From Martelella alba (lineage in GTDB: Bacteria > Pseudomonadota > Alphaproteobacteria > Rhizobiales > Rhizobiaceae), in contig NZ_VHLG01000018.1 of assembly GCF_006516955.1 (NCBI RefSeq), positions 1-64,000 of the forward strand: DNA of 64,000 bases, in the 5' to 3' direction. The position numbers and the translations under genes are program-made. Positions 35,209-43,735 of this stretch are shown one piece after another. A model generated the notes under the pieces. The model saw only the letters and a list, made by a program, of their open reading frames with translations, was not told the DNA's origin and did not search any database. Every line of letters starts with the position of its first letter. Position 1 is the first letter of the stretch.

Positions 35209-36342
35209 TTGGGACAGCTTGAACTGAAGAAAATCTACAAGAATTACGGGATTTACGATGTCATCAAGGGCATCGATCTCAATGTCAACGAGGGCGAGTT
35301 TGTCGTATTTGTCGGCCCGTCGGGCTGTGGCAAGTCAACGCTGCTGCGCATGATTGCCGGGCTGGAGGACATTTCCGGCGGCGACATCACCATCGATGGC
35401 GACCGCGTCAACAATCTGCCGCCGGTCAAGCGCGGCATTTCCATGGTGTTTCAGTCCTACGCGCTTTACCCGCATATGAGCGTTTACGAGAATATCGCCT
35501 TTCCGCTCCGGGTGCAGAAAATGGCCGAGCCTCAGGTCAGGGGCCGTGTCGAGGGGGCGGCGAAGATCTTGCAGCTTGAAGAGCGGCTGCAGCAAAAGCC
35601 GGGCATGCTGTCCGGTGGCCAGCGCCAGCGCGTCGCCATTGGCCGGGCCATTGTCCGCAAGCCGAAGATCTTTCTGTTTGACGAGCCGCTGTCCAACCTT
35701 GATGCAGCGCTTCGTTCCGAAATGCGCATCGAGCTTACAAGGCTTCATCACGATCTCAAGGCGACGATGATCTATGTGACCCATGATCAGGTGGAAGCCA
35801 TGACCATGGCTGACCGGATCGTCGTGCTGAATGCCGGTGATATCGCCCAGGTTGGGGCGCCGCTGGAGCTTTATCACAAGCCGCGCAATCTCTTCGTTGC
35901 CGGCTTTATCGGCAATCCGAAGATGAATTTCCTGCCGGTGAACTGCTTATCGGTTAGCGACGCAGGGGTGACGGTGGAATTTCGCGGCCAGACGATCACG
36001 GTTCCGGTGGCATCCCGTCCCCAGCTTGCGGGCAAGGTGCTGACGCTTGGCATCCGCCCCGAACATACCGTTCTCGGACCTGGCGATATGTCCGTCACCA
36101 TGGCCCCCAACGTGATCGAGCGCCTCGGCATCAACACCATCGCCTATGCGGCGCTGGATGATGAGACGACGTTCTGCTCGCTGATTGCCGGTTCCGCGCC
36201 GGTGAAAGTCGATGAGGAGATCACCATCGGCATCAATGCCGGTGACTGCCATCTGTTTGACACGGCAGGCTATGCGCTGGAGCGCAAGGTCGAACTGACG
36301 GCCTTCGATTTCGAGACGGTCCTCACCCCTAAGGCGGGGTGA
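35209..36342 (+). CDS. Sugar ABC ATPase, UgpC/MsmX/MalK-like
   Basis: A 377-residue ATPase with one ABC domain and a C-terminal regulatory TOBE/MalK-type domain. Motifs: Walker A GPSGCGKST, Q-loop VFQSYALYPHM, signature LSGGQRQRVAIGRAI, Walker B FLFDEPLSNLDA, His switch YVTHDQ. I chose the TTG at 35209 (MGQLELKKIYKNYG) because CAGGAG lies 8 bases upstream and MalK proteins start like this; an upstream ATG at 35146 would start inside the hairpin and add 21 untypical residues. It energises import by the two permeases. Confidence 0.93.
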   Translation: MGQLELKKIYKNYGIYDVIKGIDLNVNEGEFVVFVGPSGCGKSTLLRMIAGLEDISGGDITIDGDRVNNLPPVKRGISMVFQSYALYPHMSVYENIAFPLRVQKMAEPQVRGRVEGAAKILQLEERLQQKPGMLSGGQRQRVAIGRAIVRKPKIFLFDEPLSNLDAALRSEMRIELTRLHHDLKATMIYVTHDQVEAMTMADRIVVLNAGDIAQVGAPLELYHKPRNLFVAGFIGNPKMNFLPVNCLSVSDAGVTVEFRGQTITVPVASRPQLAGKVLTLGIRPEHTVLGPGDMSVTMAPNVIERLGINTIAYAALDDETTFCSLIAGSAPVKVDEEITIGINAGDCHLFDTAGYALERKVELTAFDFETVLTPKAG

Positions 36343-36343
36343 G
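36322..36343. terminator. Hairpin across the ATPase stop codon
   Basis: CTCACCCC (36322-36329) and GGGGTGAG (36336-36343) form a perfect 8-bp stem with a 6-base loop, overlapping the stop codon of the ATPase. It sits between two convergent genes, so it may terminate both, although no T-run is seen. Confidence 0.45.
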
Positions 36344-36358
36344 ACGGTTACCCGCCCC

Positions 36359-37819
36359 TCAGCTTTCGAACGGGTTCTCCACCATTGGCCAGATATTCTT
36401 GCGTACATGGCGGTAGGCGGTTTTCGCTGGCTGGTTCGGATAAGGAGAGCCGGCGGCGCAATAGATGATTTCGGCGGCGATTTTCGAAAAAGCGGCGTGG
36501 AAGTGGTTGGTTGACTTGATCAGCAGGATTTTTTTCTGCGACGGATCAATGCCCATCACTGAGAACAGTGACGGGTCATAGCTTTGCGCCCGCACGGTGT
36601 TGAGAATGATCTCGATGCCGTTCAGCGCCACCGTGACGGCGGGGCCGAATGGCACGATGCTTTCACCGAACTGCATTTCCGCCTTGTCGTTGACCTTGAG
36701 GACACGCACGGTGCCATCGATCGGATTGCCGGTTCCAGGCGCTGACTTGGCGCCGAAGCGCAAGGGGATCTCTGCCCCTTCGCCAGCGGCGCGGCAGATC
36801 GAGACGGCGACCGGATCCCAGATGGTGCCGACGGCCACATCGGTAATGCCCTGTGCCAGCATTTCGGCCAGCACCACGGTCGCATCCCCCGCCGTACCGC
36901 CGCCGGGATTATCCCACATATCGGCAATCACGACAGGTTTTTCCGGAATGCGGAGCGCCTGGCGGATGGCCTCTTTCTCGTCAACCTCCGGCATGCGGAA
37001 CGTGCCGCGCCGTTCAAAAAGCCATTGTCCCATCTCGCGGGCGATGGCGGCACCCTTTGCTGCATTGCCATTGGTGACGGCAATCGTTCTGGTGCCCATT
37101 TCTGGCACATCGCCAGCCATGAAGCCGTGAATGACCGAGAGCGAGAGAATGTCCGGGTCGCTCTGTTCGCGGTTGATCAGCTGATCGACAAAGGCGCGCA
37201 TCGGTGCGCGCGAGGTCGGAAACACATCGATCATGCGGCAGTCAAAGACCGACATGACCGGCTTTACCCGGCCTTCGAGCGTATCAACGGCGATGCGCCA
37301 GAGATCGCGGGCGCGGTCGACAAAATCCGTGTGGGGAAATTCCTTGAAGGCGACGAGGAAATCAGCCGCGGCAACGCGCTTTGCCGTCAGGTGGCTGTGG
37401 GGGTCGAGTTCGGCACAGACGAGCACATCGGGTCCGACGATCTCGCGGATGCGGGCCAGAAAATCACCTTCCGGGTCGAGATATCCAGCGGCGACCATGG
37501 CGCCGTGAAGGCCAAGCACAACGGCGTCGACCGGCATCGCCGTCTTGAGCTGATCGACGATCTCGTCGCGCAGGCCCTCATAGGTTGCGCGATTGACGAG
37601 GCCTGCCGGATCGGCCCAGGTGGCGCTACCTTCAATCAGCGTCCAACCCCTGTCGCGACAGACGTCCCGTCCAACGGTGATTGGCGCGGTGCAGAGCGTC
37701 GGCGTATCGGGATGAGCGCCGGGTCCGGCATAAAAGGAGGCCTCGAAGGCCCTGCGATCGATTGCAATCGGTGAAAATGTGTTGGTCTCGGTCGCCAGTG
37801 CTGCTGTGAAGATGCGCAC
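36359..37819 (-). CDS. M81-family (MlrC-like) protein, copy 1
   Basis: A 486-residue protein of the M81 family, whose namesake MlrC cleaves linearised microcystin. It starts with MRIFTAALATETNTFSP, and has the metal-type motifs GLHGAM, ELDPHSH and FKEFPHTD, plus DNPGGGTAGD in the C-terminal domain. Members are probably Zn-dependent amidases on varied substrates. It ends just after the ABC ATPase, convergent to it, and follows an NTF2-like gene. A second, diverged copy lies at 41351. The same RpiR-type promoter region controls both. Its substrate is unknown; toxin degradation should not be assumed. Confidence 0.85.
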   Translation of the reverse strand: MRIFTAALATETNTFSPIAIDRRAFEASFYAGPGAHPDTPTLCTAPITVGRDVCRDRGWTLIEGSATWADPAGLVNRATYEGLRDEIVDQLKTAMPVDAVVLGLHGAMVAAGYLDPEGDFLARIREIVGPDVLVCAELDPHSHLTAKRVAAADFLVAFKEFPHTDFVDRARDLWRIAVDTLEGRVKPVMSVFDCRMIDVFPTSRAPMRAFVDQLINREQSDPDILSLSVIHGFMAGDVPEMGTRTIAVTNGNAAKGAAIAREMGQWLFERRGTFRMPEVDEKEAIRQALRIPEKPVVIADMWDNPGGGTAGDATVVLAEMLAQGITDVAVGTIWDPVAVSICRAAGEGAEIPLRFGAKSAPGTGNPIDGTVRVLKVNDKAEMQFGESIVPFGPAVTVALNGIEIILNTVRAQSYDPSLFSVMGIDPSQKKILLIKSTNHFHAAFSKIAAEIIYCAAGSPYPNQPAKTAYRHVRKNIWPMVENPFES

Positions 37820-37833
37820 CCTTTGTTCCTTTC

Positions 37834-38322
37834 CTATGCCGGAAAGGGGAAGGGCAGGTAGCCGGTGAAGCCGGCAATCTTCCAGCGCCCCTCTTCAAAG
37901 CGGCAGTAATATAAGGTTTGCCAGTTCATCGCATCAAAGCCGCCATCGGCGCGTTTGATGCCGCCATCGAATTTCTTGCGCACCAGAGCGCTCGGCCCGG
38001 AAATCTCGACTTCCTCCAGCGTCGTCGCGCTGAAAATCGCCTGGCGCGGATCATCTTCATATATGCCTCTGGCGAAGTCCTTCGCCTGACGCAGCCACTC
38101 GTCACGATAATGGGCAAGGTCGGGGAATCCGAGTTTCCAGTCATCGGGATCGGGCTTGCCGCAGGCATCGAGTGCAAAGAAGCCGATCGTGACGAAATCC
38201 TCTTCGACCATCGACCAGTCAGCGGCGAGAAAGGCGGCAATGTCGCGATCGACAAGCATGTCCCAGATCGCCCGGCGATCGGTGTCCACTTCAGCAAACG
38301 GATTGGTGAAAGGATCGCGCAT
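37834..38322 (-). CDS. NTF2/SnoaL-like small protein
   Basis: A 162-residue soluble protein with the cone-shaped NTF2-like pattern: an N-terminal helix (RRAIWDMLVDRDIAAFLAADW) and strand segments ending in YYCRFEEGRWKIAGFTGYLP. No catalytic residues are certain. It is the first gene behind the operator pair and precedes MlrC copy 1 by 14 bases. Fold-level call only; a role as an isomerase, hydrolase or binding subunit is possible. Confidence 0.6.
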   Translation of the reverse strand: MRDPFTNPFAEVDTDRRAIWDMLVDRDIAAFLAADWSMVEEDFVTIGFFALDACGKPDPDDWKLGFPDLAHYRDEWLRQAKDFARGIYEDDPRQAIFSATTLEEVEISGPSALVRKKFDGGIKRADGGFDAMNWQTLYYCRFEEGRWKIAGFTGYLPFPFPA

Positions 38323-38332
38323 TCTGCCCTTC

Positions 38333-38422
38333 GTCTAAATTATTTTCTTAAAACAGGTTTTCCCCTAGTCAAATGAGCGCTTTTGTGCTGCCATGTCAAC
38401 GAACTACGAAAATAATTTAGAC
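38333..38422. promoter_or_regulatory. Inverted operator pair between divergent operons
   Basis: GTCTAAATTATTTTC (38333-38347) and its exact reverse complement GAAAATAATTTAGAC (38408-38422) lie 60 bases apart between the leftward NTF2/MlrC unit and rightward rpiR. The 13 bases from GAAAAT match the palindrome upstream of the sugar operon at 11 positions. I infer an RpiR-family operator for autoregulation and co-control. Confidence 0.65.
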
Positions 38423-38502
38423 AAACGGCTCTTTCCATCGCGTGGCCGGCTTGACCAGACGGCGGATCGTTCGGGAGCTTTCGTTGAGGGCACACCAGGC
38501 GC

Positions 38503-39366
38503 ATGGATATTTTCGCGGTCATTCAGGAAGAACAGGCGCAGTTTTCGCATGCCGAGAAGCGCATTGCAGACATCTTGCTGAATGATTTTGATTTCGCCGT
38601 CAATGCGTCGATCGTCGAACTGGCCGGACGGGCAGGCGTTTCTGCGCCGACGGTGACGCGCTTCTGCCGCCGGCTCAACTGTTTGAATTTCGCAGATTTC
38701 AAGGTGAAGCTTGCCAAGACGGCCTATGTCGGCGTGCGCTATTTAAACCCCGGTGCGCGCAGTTCCGGTGCTGATGATGTGGCCGCTGATGTGGTTACCA
38801 AAGCGCAGAATGCGCTCTATCTGATGCATCGTTCGCTTGATGCGGCAAAGCTTGAACAGGCGAGCGAATGGCTTGCGGCAGCAGCGATGATCTATGCTTT
38901 CGGCTCGGGCGGCAATTCGTCCATGATTGCATCGGAAATGCAAAACCGCCTGTTCCGCCTCGGAAAGCATATCACCGCCAGTTCCGACCAGACCATGCAG
39001 TTGATGCTGACGGCAGCTGCCACGGCCGAGGATGTGTTGATCGCATCGTCTTTTTCCGGCCGCAACCATGAACTGGCGCATACGCTGGATATCGCCCGTG
39101 CCGCAGGCATCCGCACCATTGCGCTGACCCAGAGCGACAGCCCTGTGGCGCAGGCGGCGGACCTCGTGATCGGCATTGATCTACCCGAGGGGCAGAATAT
39201 TTTCCGCCCGACCTCGACACGTTTTGCCTATCTGGCACTGATCGACATCATCGCCAATTTGGTTGCCTACAAGATGCGCGCGCTTTCGGCGCCGACGCTG
39301 CGAAACATCAAGACACAGCTGGTCATTCATCGCGACAAGGATGACAGCCAGTTGCTGGGTGACTGA
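38503..39366 (+). CDS. RpiR-family transcriptional regulator
   Basis: A 287-residue regulator. The N-terminal HTH_6 domain (EEQAQFSHAEKRIADILL, then ASIVELAGRAGVSAPTVTRF) binds DNA; the C-terminal SIS domain (about residues 115-265, with IYAFGSGGNSSMIASEMQNR and the ASSFSGRNHEL loop) binds phosphosugars. A GAGGGC-type site lies upstream. It is the first gene of an operon with GH20, M81 copy 2 and CutC, and probably controls both these and the sugar importer. Confidence 0.9.
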   Translation: MDIFAVIQEEQAQFSHAEKRIADILLNDFDFAVNASIVELAGRAGVSAPTVTRFCRRLNCLNFADFKVKLAKTAYVGVRYLNPGARSSGADDVAADVVTKAQNALYLMHRSLDAAKLEQASEWLAAAAMIYAFGSGGNSSMIASEMQNRLFRLGKHITASSDQTMQLMLTAAATAEDVLIASSFSGRNHELAHTLDIARAAGIRTIALTQSDSPVAQAADLVIGIDLPEGQNIFRPTSTRFAYLALIDIIANLVAYKMRALSAPTLRNIKTQLVIHRDKDDSQLLGD

Positions 39367-39417
39367 GCTTCAGCACAACGTCCAAGCCGTAAAGGCATTT
39401 CAAAGAAGAGGGGTCCC

Positions 39418-41340
39418 ATGACCAAATCCATGTTCCGTCTCGAAAACAGCTGGCGACCGGTTGATGGCGATCGTGGCGGATGTTTCGATTTTGCGCTGGT
39501 CAATCTTTCCGATGAGACGCTGAGCGGCTTTTCACTTGTCTACACGTCGCTGACGCGCACCGTCGGCGCCCCGCAATGCGACAATGCACGCTTCGTCCGG
39601 CGCAATGCCAATTATCATGAATTCGCTGCGCCCGAGGGCTTTGTTCTGGCGCCCGGCGAGCGTTGGAACTTTGCCGTTCAGGGCCTGTGGCGGCCTGCCG
39701 TTCATCGCACCGATGGCGCCAAATCCGCCTTTCTCATTCTGCCCGGCGAACGCTATGTCGACGTTTCCGTTGATGATCTGATGCTGGCTGGCTCATCCGG
39801 TGCCCGACCGCCCGCACTGCTGCCGGAGGGGAGACTTGCCGAACCCTATGCGCTGCTGCCTTTCCCGGCGGCGCTGGACCTGAAACCGGCCGATCAACCG
39901 CCGGTGGCGCTTTTCCCTGTTGCCGGCACAACACTTGAGAACCTGCGGGCCGTCGACAATGTTGCGGGTCTTTTCGCCCGGCTTTTTCCCGAGGCGCATG
40001 CCCCCCTCAGCCTGAAACCGGTCGAGGGCGGCCGTGCGGTTTCGCTGGTGAGCGATGCGACGCTTGCCGCAGAGGCCTATGCGATTGATTTTGACGATCC
40101 GGTGATCGTCCTGAAGGCTTCGTCGGCGACGGGCTTTCAATATGGCCTGACGGCGCTGGCGCAGATGCTCGATGCCGCGCGGATCACCGGTTCGAAATTC
40201 CGCTTTCCCGCCACCGGCACGATTGCGGATCAGCCGCGTTACGGCTGGCGCGGCACCCATCTTGATGTGTCGCGGCATTTCTACCCGAAGGGCGATATCC
40301 TGCGTCTCATCGATATTCTCGCCTGGCACCGCATGAACATCTTCCACTGGCACCTCACCGATGATGAGGCCTGGCGGCTGGAGATCAAGGCCTATCCGGC
40401 ACTGACCGGCATCGGCGCGACCCGTGCGCCTGGTACCGTCATGCTGCCGCAGCTTGGCGATGGTGCGGAACCTGTTCAAGGGTTCTACAGCCAGGATGAT
40501 GTGCGTGAAATCGTTGCCCATGCACTGGCGCTTGGCATCGAGATCGTGCCGGAAATCGATATTCCCGGCCATTCGACAGCGATCCTGGCGGCGCTTCCGG
40601 AACTGACCGACGGGCAGGAAGCGCCGGAAAGCTACCACTCGGTCCAGGGCTTTCCCAATAACGCGCTCAATCCGGCGATTGAGGAAACCTATGCCTTTCT
40701 CGGGCAAGTCTTTGACGAGATGGTGACGCTGTTCCCCGGTCGCTACATTCATGTCGGCGGCGATGAGGTGGCGGCTGATACCTGGATGGCCTCGCCGCTG
40801 GCCCGCAAGCTGATGGAAGAGCAGGGGCTGGAGGGGACATTCGGCCTGCAATCCTTTTTCATGAAGCGGATCCAGTCCATGCTGACCGCGCGCGGCCGCC
40901 TGCTGGCCGGCTGGGATGAGGTCTCCCATGGCGGCGGCGTTGCGCGCGAAGGCGCGCTTTTGATGGCCTGGCAGAAGCCGGAAGTCGGCATCGCGCTAGC
41001 CGAGGATGGCTATGATGTGGTGATGACGCCGGGGCAGGCCTATTATCTCGACATGGTGCAGGATGAAGCCTTTCAGGAGCCGGGCGCCAGCTGGGCAGGC
41101 ACTGTGCCACCGGAGCATAGCTACACTTACGAAGCGGCGGGCGAATTTCCCGAGGCGCTGCAGCATCGCCTGCGCGGTGTGCAGGCCTGTATCTGGGGCG
41201 AGCACTTCCTCAACCGTGGTTATTTCAATCACCTTGTCTTTCCGCGGCTTTATGCCGTTGCCGAAGCGGCCTGGACACCGAAAGCTGCAAAAGACTGGCA
41301 GCGTTTCGCGGCCATCGCGCCGCTCGGTCCGAAGCTTTGA
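39418..41340 (+). CDS. Beta-N-acetylhexosaminidase, GH20
   Basis: A 640-residue GH20 glycosidase that removes terminal GlcNAc or GalNAc by substrate-assisted catalysis. The acid/assist pair is Asp449-Glu450 in HVGGDEV. The upstream WHLTDDEAWRLEIKAYP and VPEIDIPGHSTAIL blocks, and WGEHF near the end, are typical. An N-terminal domain of about 120 residues and a GH20b-type domain precede the barrel. There is no signal peptide, so it works on imported oligosaccharides in the cytoplasm. A GAGGGGT site lies before the ATG. It overlaps no neighbours; 51 bases follow rpiR. Confidence 0.92.
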   Translation: MTKSMFRLENSWRPVDGDRGGCFDFALVNLSDETLSGFSLVYTSLTRTVGAPQCDNARFVRRNANYHEFAAPEGFVLAPGERWNFAVQGLWRPAVHRTDGAKSAFLILPGERYVDVSVDDLMLAGSSGARPPALLPEGRLAEPYALLPFPAALDLKPADQPPVALFPVAGTTLENLRAVDNVAGLFARLFPEAHAPLSLKPVEGGRAVSLVSDATLAAEAYAIDFDDPVIVLKASSATGFQYGLTALAQMLDAARITGSKFRFPATGTIADQPRYGWRGTHLDVSRHFYPKGDILRLIDILAWHRMNIFHWHLTDDEAWRLEIKAYPALTGIGATRAPGTVMLPQLGDGAEPVQGFYSQDDVREIVAHALALGIEIVPEIDIPGHSTAILAALPELTDGQEAPESYHSVQGFPNNALNPAIEETYAFLGQVFDEMVTLFPGRYIHVGGDEVAADTWMASPLARKLMEEQGLEGTFGLQSFFMKRIQSMLTARGRLLAGWDEVSHGGGVAREGALLMAWQKPEVGIALAEDGYDVVMTPGQAYYLDMVQDEAFQEPGASWAGTVPPEHSYTYEAAGEFPEALQHRLRGVQACIWGEHFLNRGYFNHLVFPRLYAVAEAAWTPKAAKDWQRFAAIAPLGPKL

Positions 41341-41350
41341 GGGGGTTGTG

Positions 41351-42820
41351 ATGACGTTCAGGATTGCTGTTGGCGGTATCCATACCGAATGTTCGACCGG
41401 AAATCCGGCATTGATGGAAAAGGAGCATTTCCGGGTTGTCTCCGGCCCGGACCTTGTCGAAGCCGATTATTTCGCATTCCTGAAAGATGCGGAAAATGTC
41501 GCGGTCGCGCCTCTTCTCCACGCAAGGGCGGTTCCTGGCGGCCCGGTTTCGGCGAAAGCCTATCAGGCCTTCAAGGCGGATTTTCTGACGCGGCTTCAAC
41601 AGAGCCTGCCAATTGACGGGCTTTACCTCGCCATGCATGGCGCCATGAATGTCGAGGGCATGGACGATGCCGAGGCAGACTGGATATCCGCCGCGCGGGC
41701 GGTTATCGGCCCGGATTGCCCGCTTGCTGTCAGCTATGATCTGCATGGCAATGTCAGCCAGACGATCATTGACCAGATCGATATTTTTGCCGCCTATCGC
41801 ACAGCGCCGCATATCGATGTGCGCGAGACCATGACGCGGGCCTATACCATGCTGGTGAAATCGCTGGAAACGGGCGTCCGCCCCGGTGTCGCATGGGCAA
41901 AGGTACCAGTGCTTTTGCCGGGCGAACGCACGTCAACGGAAGATGAGCCTGCAGCATCGCTTTACCGGCAATTGCCCGATTATGACGCGATGGATGGCAT
42001 CTGGGACGCCAATCTGATGATCGGCTATGTCTGGGCAGATGAGCCACGCGCGACGGCCTGCGCCGTGGTGACGGCGAGCGATCCGGCGGTGGCGGAAAAG
42101 GTTGCCGCCGCGATTGCTCTTTCATACTGGGATGCGCGAGAGGATTTTGCGTTTGGCCCGGTGACCGGCCGGCTTGAGGATATGCTGGAACTGGCGGAGA
42201 AGGCCGAAACCCGTCCCGTCATTCTGGCCGATTCCGGTGATAACCCGACCGGCGGCGGTGTCGGGGACCGTGCCGACGTGCTGAAGGCACTTCTGGAGCG
42301 TGATTTCAACGGCGCTCTGATTGCCGGGATCGCCGACCGTCCGGCGGTGGAGGCATGTTTTGCCGCTGGAACCGGAGCGCGCATGGCGCTTTCAATTGGC
42401 GGCACACTTGACCCCAAAAGCCCGTCCGTCACGCTGCCCGTGGAAGTGCTGCAGCTTGATGATCCCGCTGGTGCCGATGAGCGGCAGGCCGTTGTCGCCA
42501 CGGGCGGCATCACGGTGGTGCTTTCGGCGCGCCGCCGGCCATATCACAATATTGCCGATTTCGCCCGTTTCGGCTTCGATCCTGAGGAATGGCGGCTTGT
42601 CGTGGTGAAATCCGGCTATCTGTCGCCGGAACTGGCGCCGATTGCCCGGCCCAATCTGATGGCGCTGACCGATGGAGCGATCAATCAGGAGATCGAGGCG
42701 CTGCCGAACCGGCGGCGGATAAAGCCAAGCTATCCTTTCGAGAAAGGCTTTGATTTTACGCCCGAGATTCGCCCTTCCGCCCGCTGGGCTGCGCCGGAAG
42801 ACGGGGGCGGAGTGTCATGA
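41351..42820 (+). CDS. M81-family (MlrC-like) protein, copy 2
   Basis: A 489-residue M81-family protein starting at the ATG 41351 (MTFRIAVGGIHTECSTGNPA) with GGGGG just upstream. Motifs AMHGAM, SYDLHGN, AYRTAPHID and DSGDNPTGGG parallel those of copy 1, but overall similarity is low, so the two are old paralogues rather than a recent duplication. It follows the GH20 stop by 10 bases, which makes co-transcription nearly certain. Two M81 proteins next to a GH20 hexosaminidase suggest a substrate combining an amino sugar with an amide bond. Confidence 0.85.
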   Translation: MTFRIAVGGIHTECSTGNPALMEKEHFRVVSGPDLVEADYFAFLKDAENVAVAPLLHARAVPGGPVSAKAYQAFKADFLTRLQQSLPIDGLYLAMHGAMNVEGMDDAEADWISAARAVIGPDCPLAVSYDLHGNVSQTIIDQIDIFAAYRTAPHIDVRETMTRAYTMLVKSLETGVRPGVAWAKVPVLLPGERTSTEDEPAASLYRQLPDYDAMDGIWDANLMIGYVWADEPRATACAVVTASDPAVAEKVAAAIALSYWDAREDFAFGPVTGRLEDMLELAEKAETRPVILADSGDNPTGGGVGDRADVLKALLERDFNGALIAGIADRPAVEACFAAGTGARMALSIGGTLDPKSPSVTLPVEVLQLDDPAGADERQAVVATGGITVVLSARRRPYHNIADFARFGFDPEEWRLVVVKSGYLSPELAPIARPNLMALTDGAINQEIEALPNRRRIKPSYPFEKGFDFTPEIRPSARWAAPEDGGGVS

Positions 42821-42890
42821 TCTCTTCTGTTTTGGTCGGCTTTGCCGGCACCTCGCTCGTTTTGTATCCTGAAGGTCCGCGGGGGGCTTG

Positions 42891-43613
42891 ATGGCTGGTC
42901 CTTTTTCTCTGGAAGTCTGTGTTGAAAATGCCGCGGGACTGAGCGCGGCAATCAAGGGCGGTGCGGACCGGATCGAGCTTTGCGCTGCTCTGGAATGCGG
43001 CGGGTTGACACCATCGCCCGGTTTCATAGCGCTCGCCGCCAGGGCGCAGGTTCCGGTCAATGTTCTTATCCGCCCGCGCGCTGGCGGCTTTTGCTATGGC
43101 GAAGCTGAAGTCGATGCCATGTGCGAAGACATCGCCTTTTGCCGGGCCGCCGGTGTCGCCGGCGTGGTGATCGGCGCGCTTGATGATGAGGGGCATCTCG
43201 ACCGAGCGTTCATGGAACGGCTTGCCGCCGCCGCTGGCGGCCTTGATATCACGCTGCACCGGGCTTTTGATCTGGCAAAAGACCCATTCGGCGCGATGGA
43301 GACAGCGATTGCACTGGGGATAGGCCGGATACTGACATCCGGTCAGGCGGTGACGGCTAGCGCCGGGATCGATCTGATTGCAAGGCTTGCCGAACGATCT
43401 GAGGGCCGAATTTCGCTGATGCCGGGCGGTGGCGTCAACGCCGCAAATGCCGCCGCCTTCCTTGCCATTCCGGGCATAACCGAGCTGCACAGTTCGTGCA
43501 GCCGTCCGGCCGGTCCGATGCCGCTGGCCCTTGCCGGTTTTGCCGTGCTCAACCCGCGCGAAACGGATCCGTTGGCCGTGCGGGCACTCAAGACTGCGAT
43601 GTCGGAAATGTAG
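42891..43613 (+). CDS. cutC: CutC family protein
   Basis: A 240-residue CutC-like TIM-barrel protein. Recognised by LEVCVENAAGLSAAIKGGADRIELCAAL, the VLIRPRAGGFCYGEAEV strand, and MPGGGVNAANA followed by ELHSSCSR. CutC was linked to copper homeostasis but its biochemical role is unsettled; in sugar operons it is often a companion of amino-sugar genes. Start is ATG 42891 with a run of G upstream. It ends the operon. Confidence 0.9.
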   Translation: MAGPFSLEVCVENAAGLSAAIKGGADRIELCAALECGGLTPSPGFIALAARAQVPVNVLIRPRAGGFCYGEAEVDAMCEDIAFCRAAGVAGVVIGALDDEGHLDRAFMERLAAAAGGLDITLHRAFDLAKDPFGAMETAIALGIGRILTSGQAVTASAGIDLIARLAERSEGRISLMPGGGVNAANAAAFLAIPGITELHSSCSRPAGPMPLALAGFAVLNPRETDPLAVRALKTAMSEM

Positions 43614-43676
43614 GTTTGAGCTGACGTATTCGTTAAAAACCATCGGCCTGCGGCATATTCTTTGCGGCTGAGAGTT

Positions 43677-43697
43677 GTCTTTCGGTGCGCGAAAGAC
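43677..43697 (+). promoter_or_regulatory. Hairpin in the leader of the META gene
   Basis: GTCTTTCG (43677-43684) and CGAAAGAC (43690-43697) form a perfect 8-bp stem with a 5-base loop, 38 bases before the start codon. Too little T follows for a terminator; a 5' stabilising element is possible. Confidence 0.3.
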
Positions 43698-43735
43698 GAC
43701 ATTGCCCGAAAGGCAAATCAGCAAGGGAGATGAAT

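Noticed and set aside
36359-42820. A microcystin-degradation (mlr) cluster
   Set aside because: Only MlrC-like proteins are present; mlrA, mlrB and mlrD are not, and the neighbours are sugar genes.
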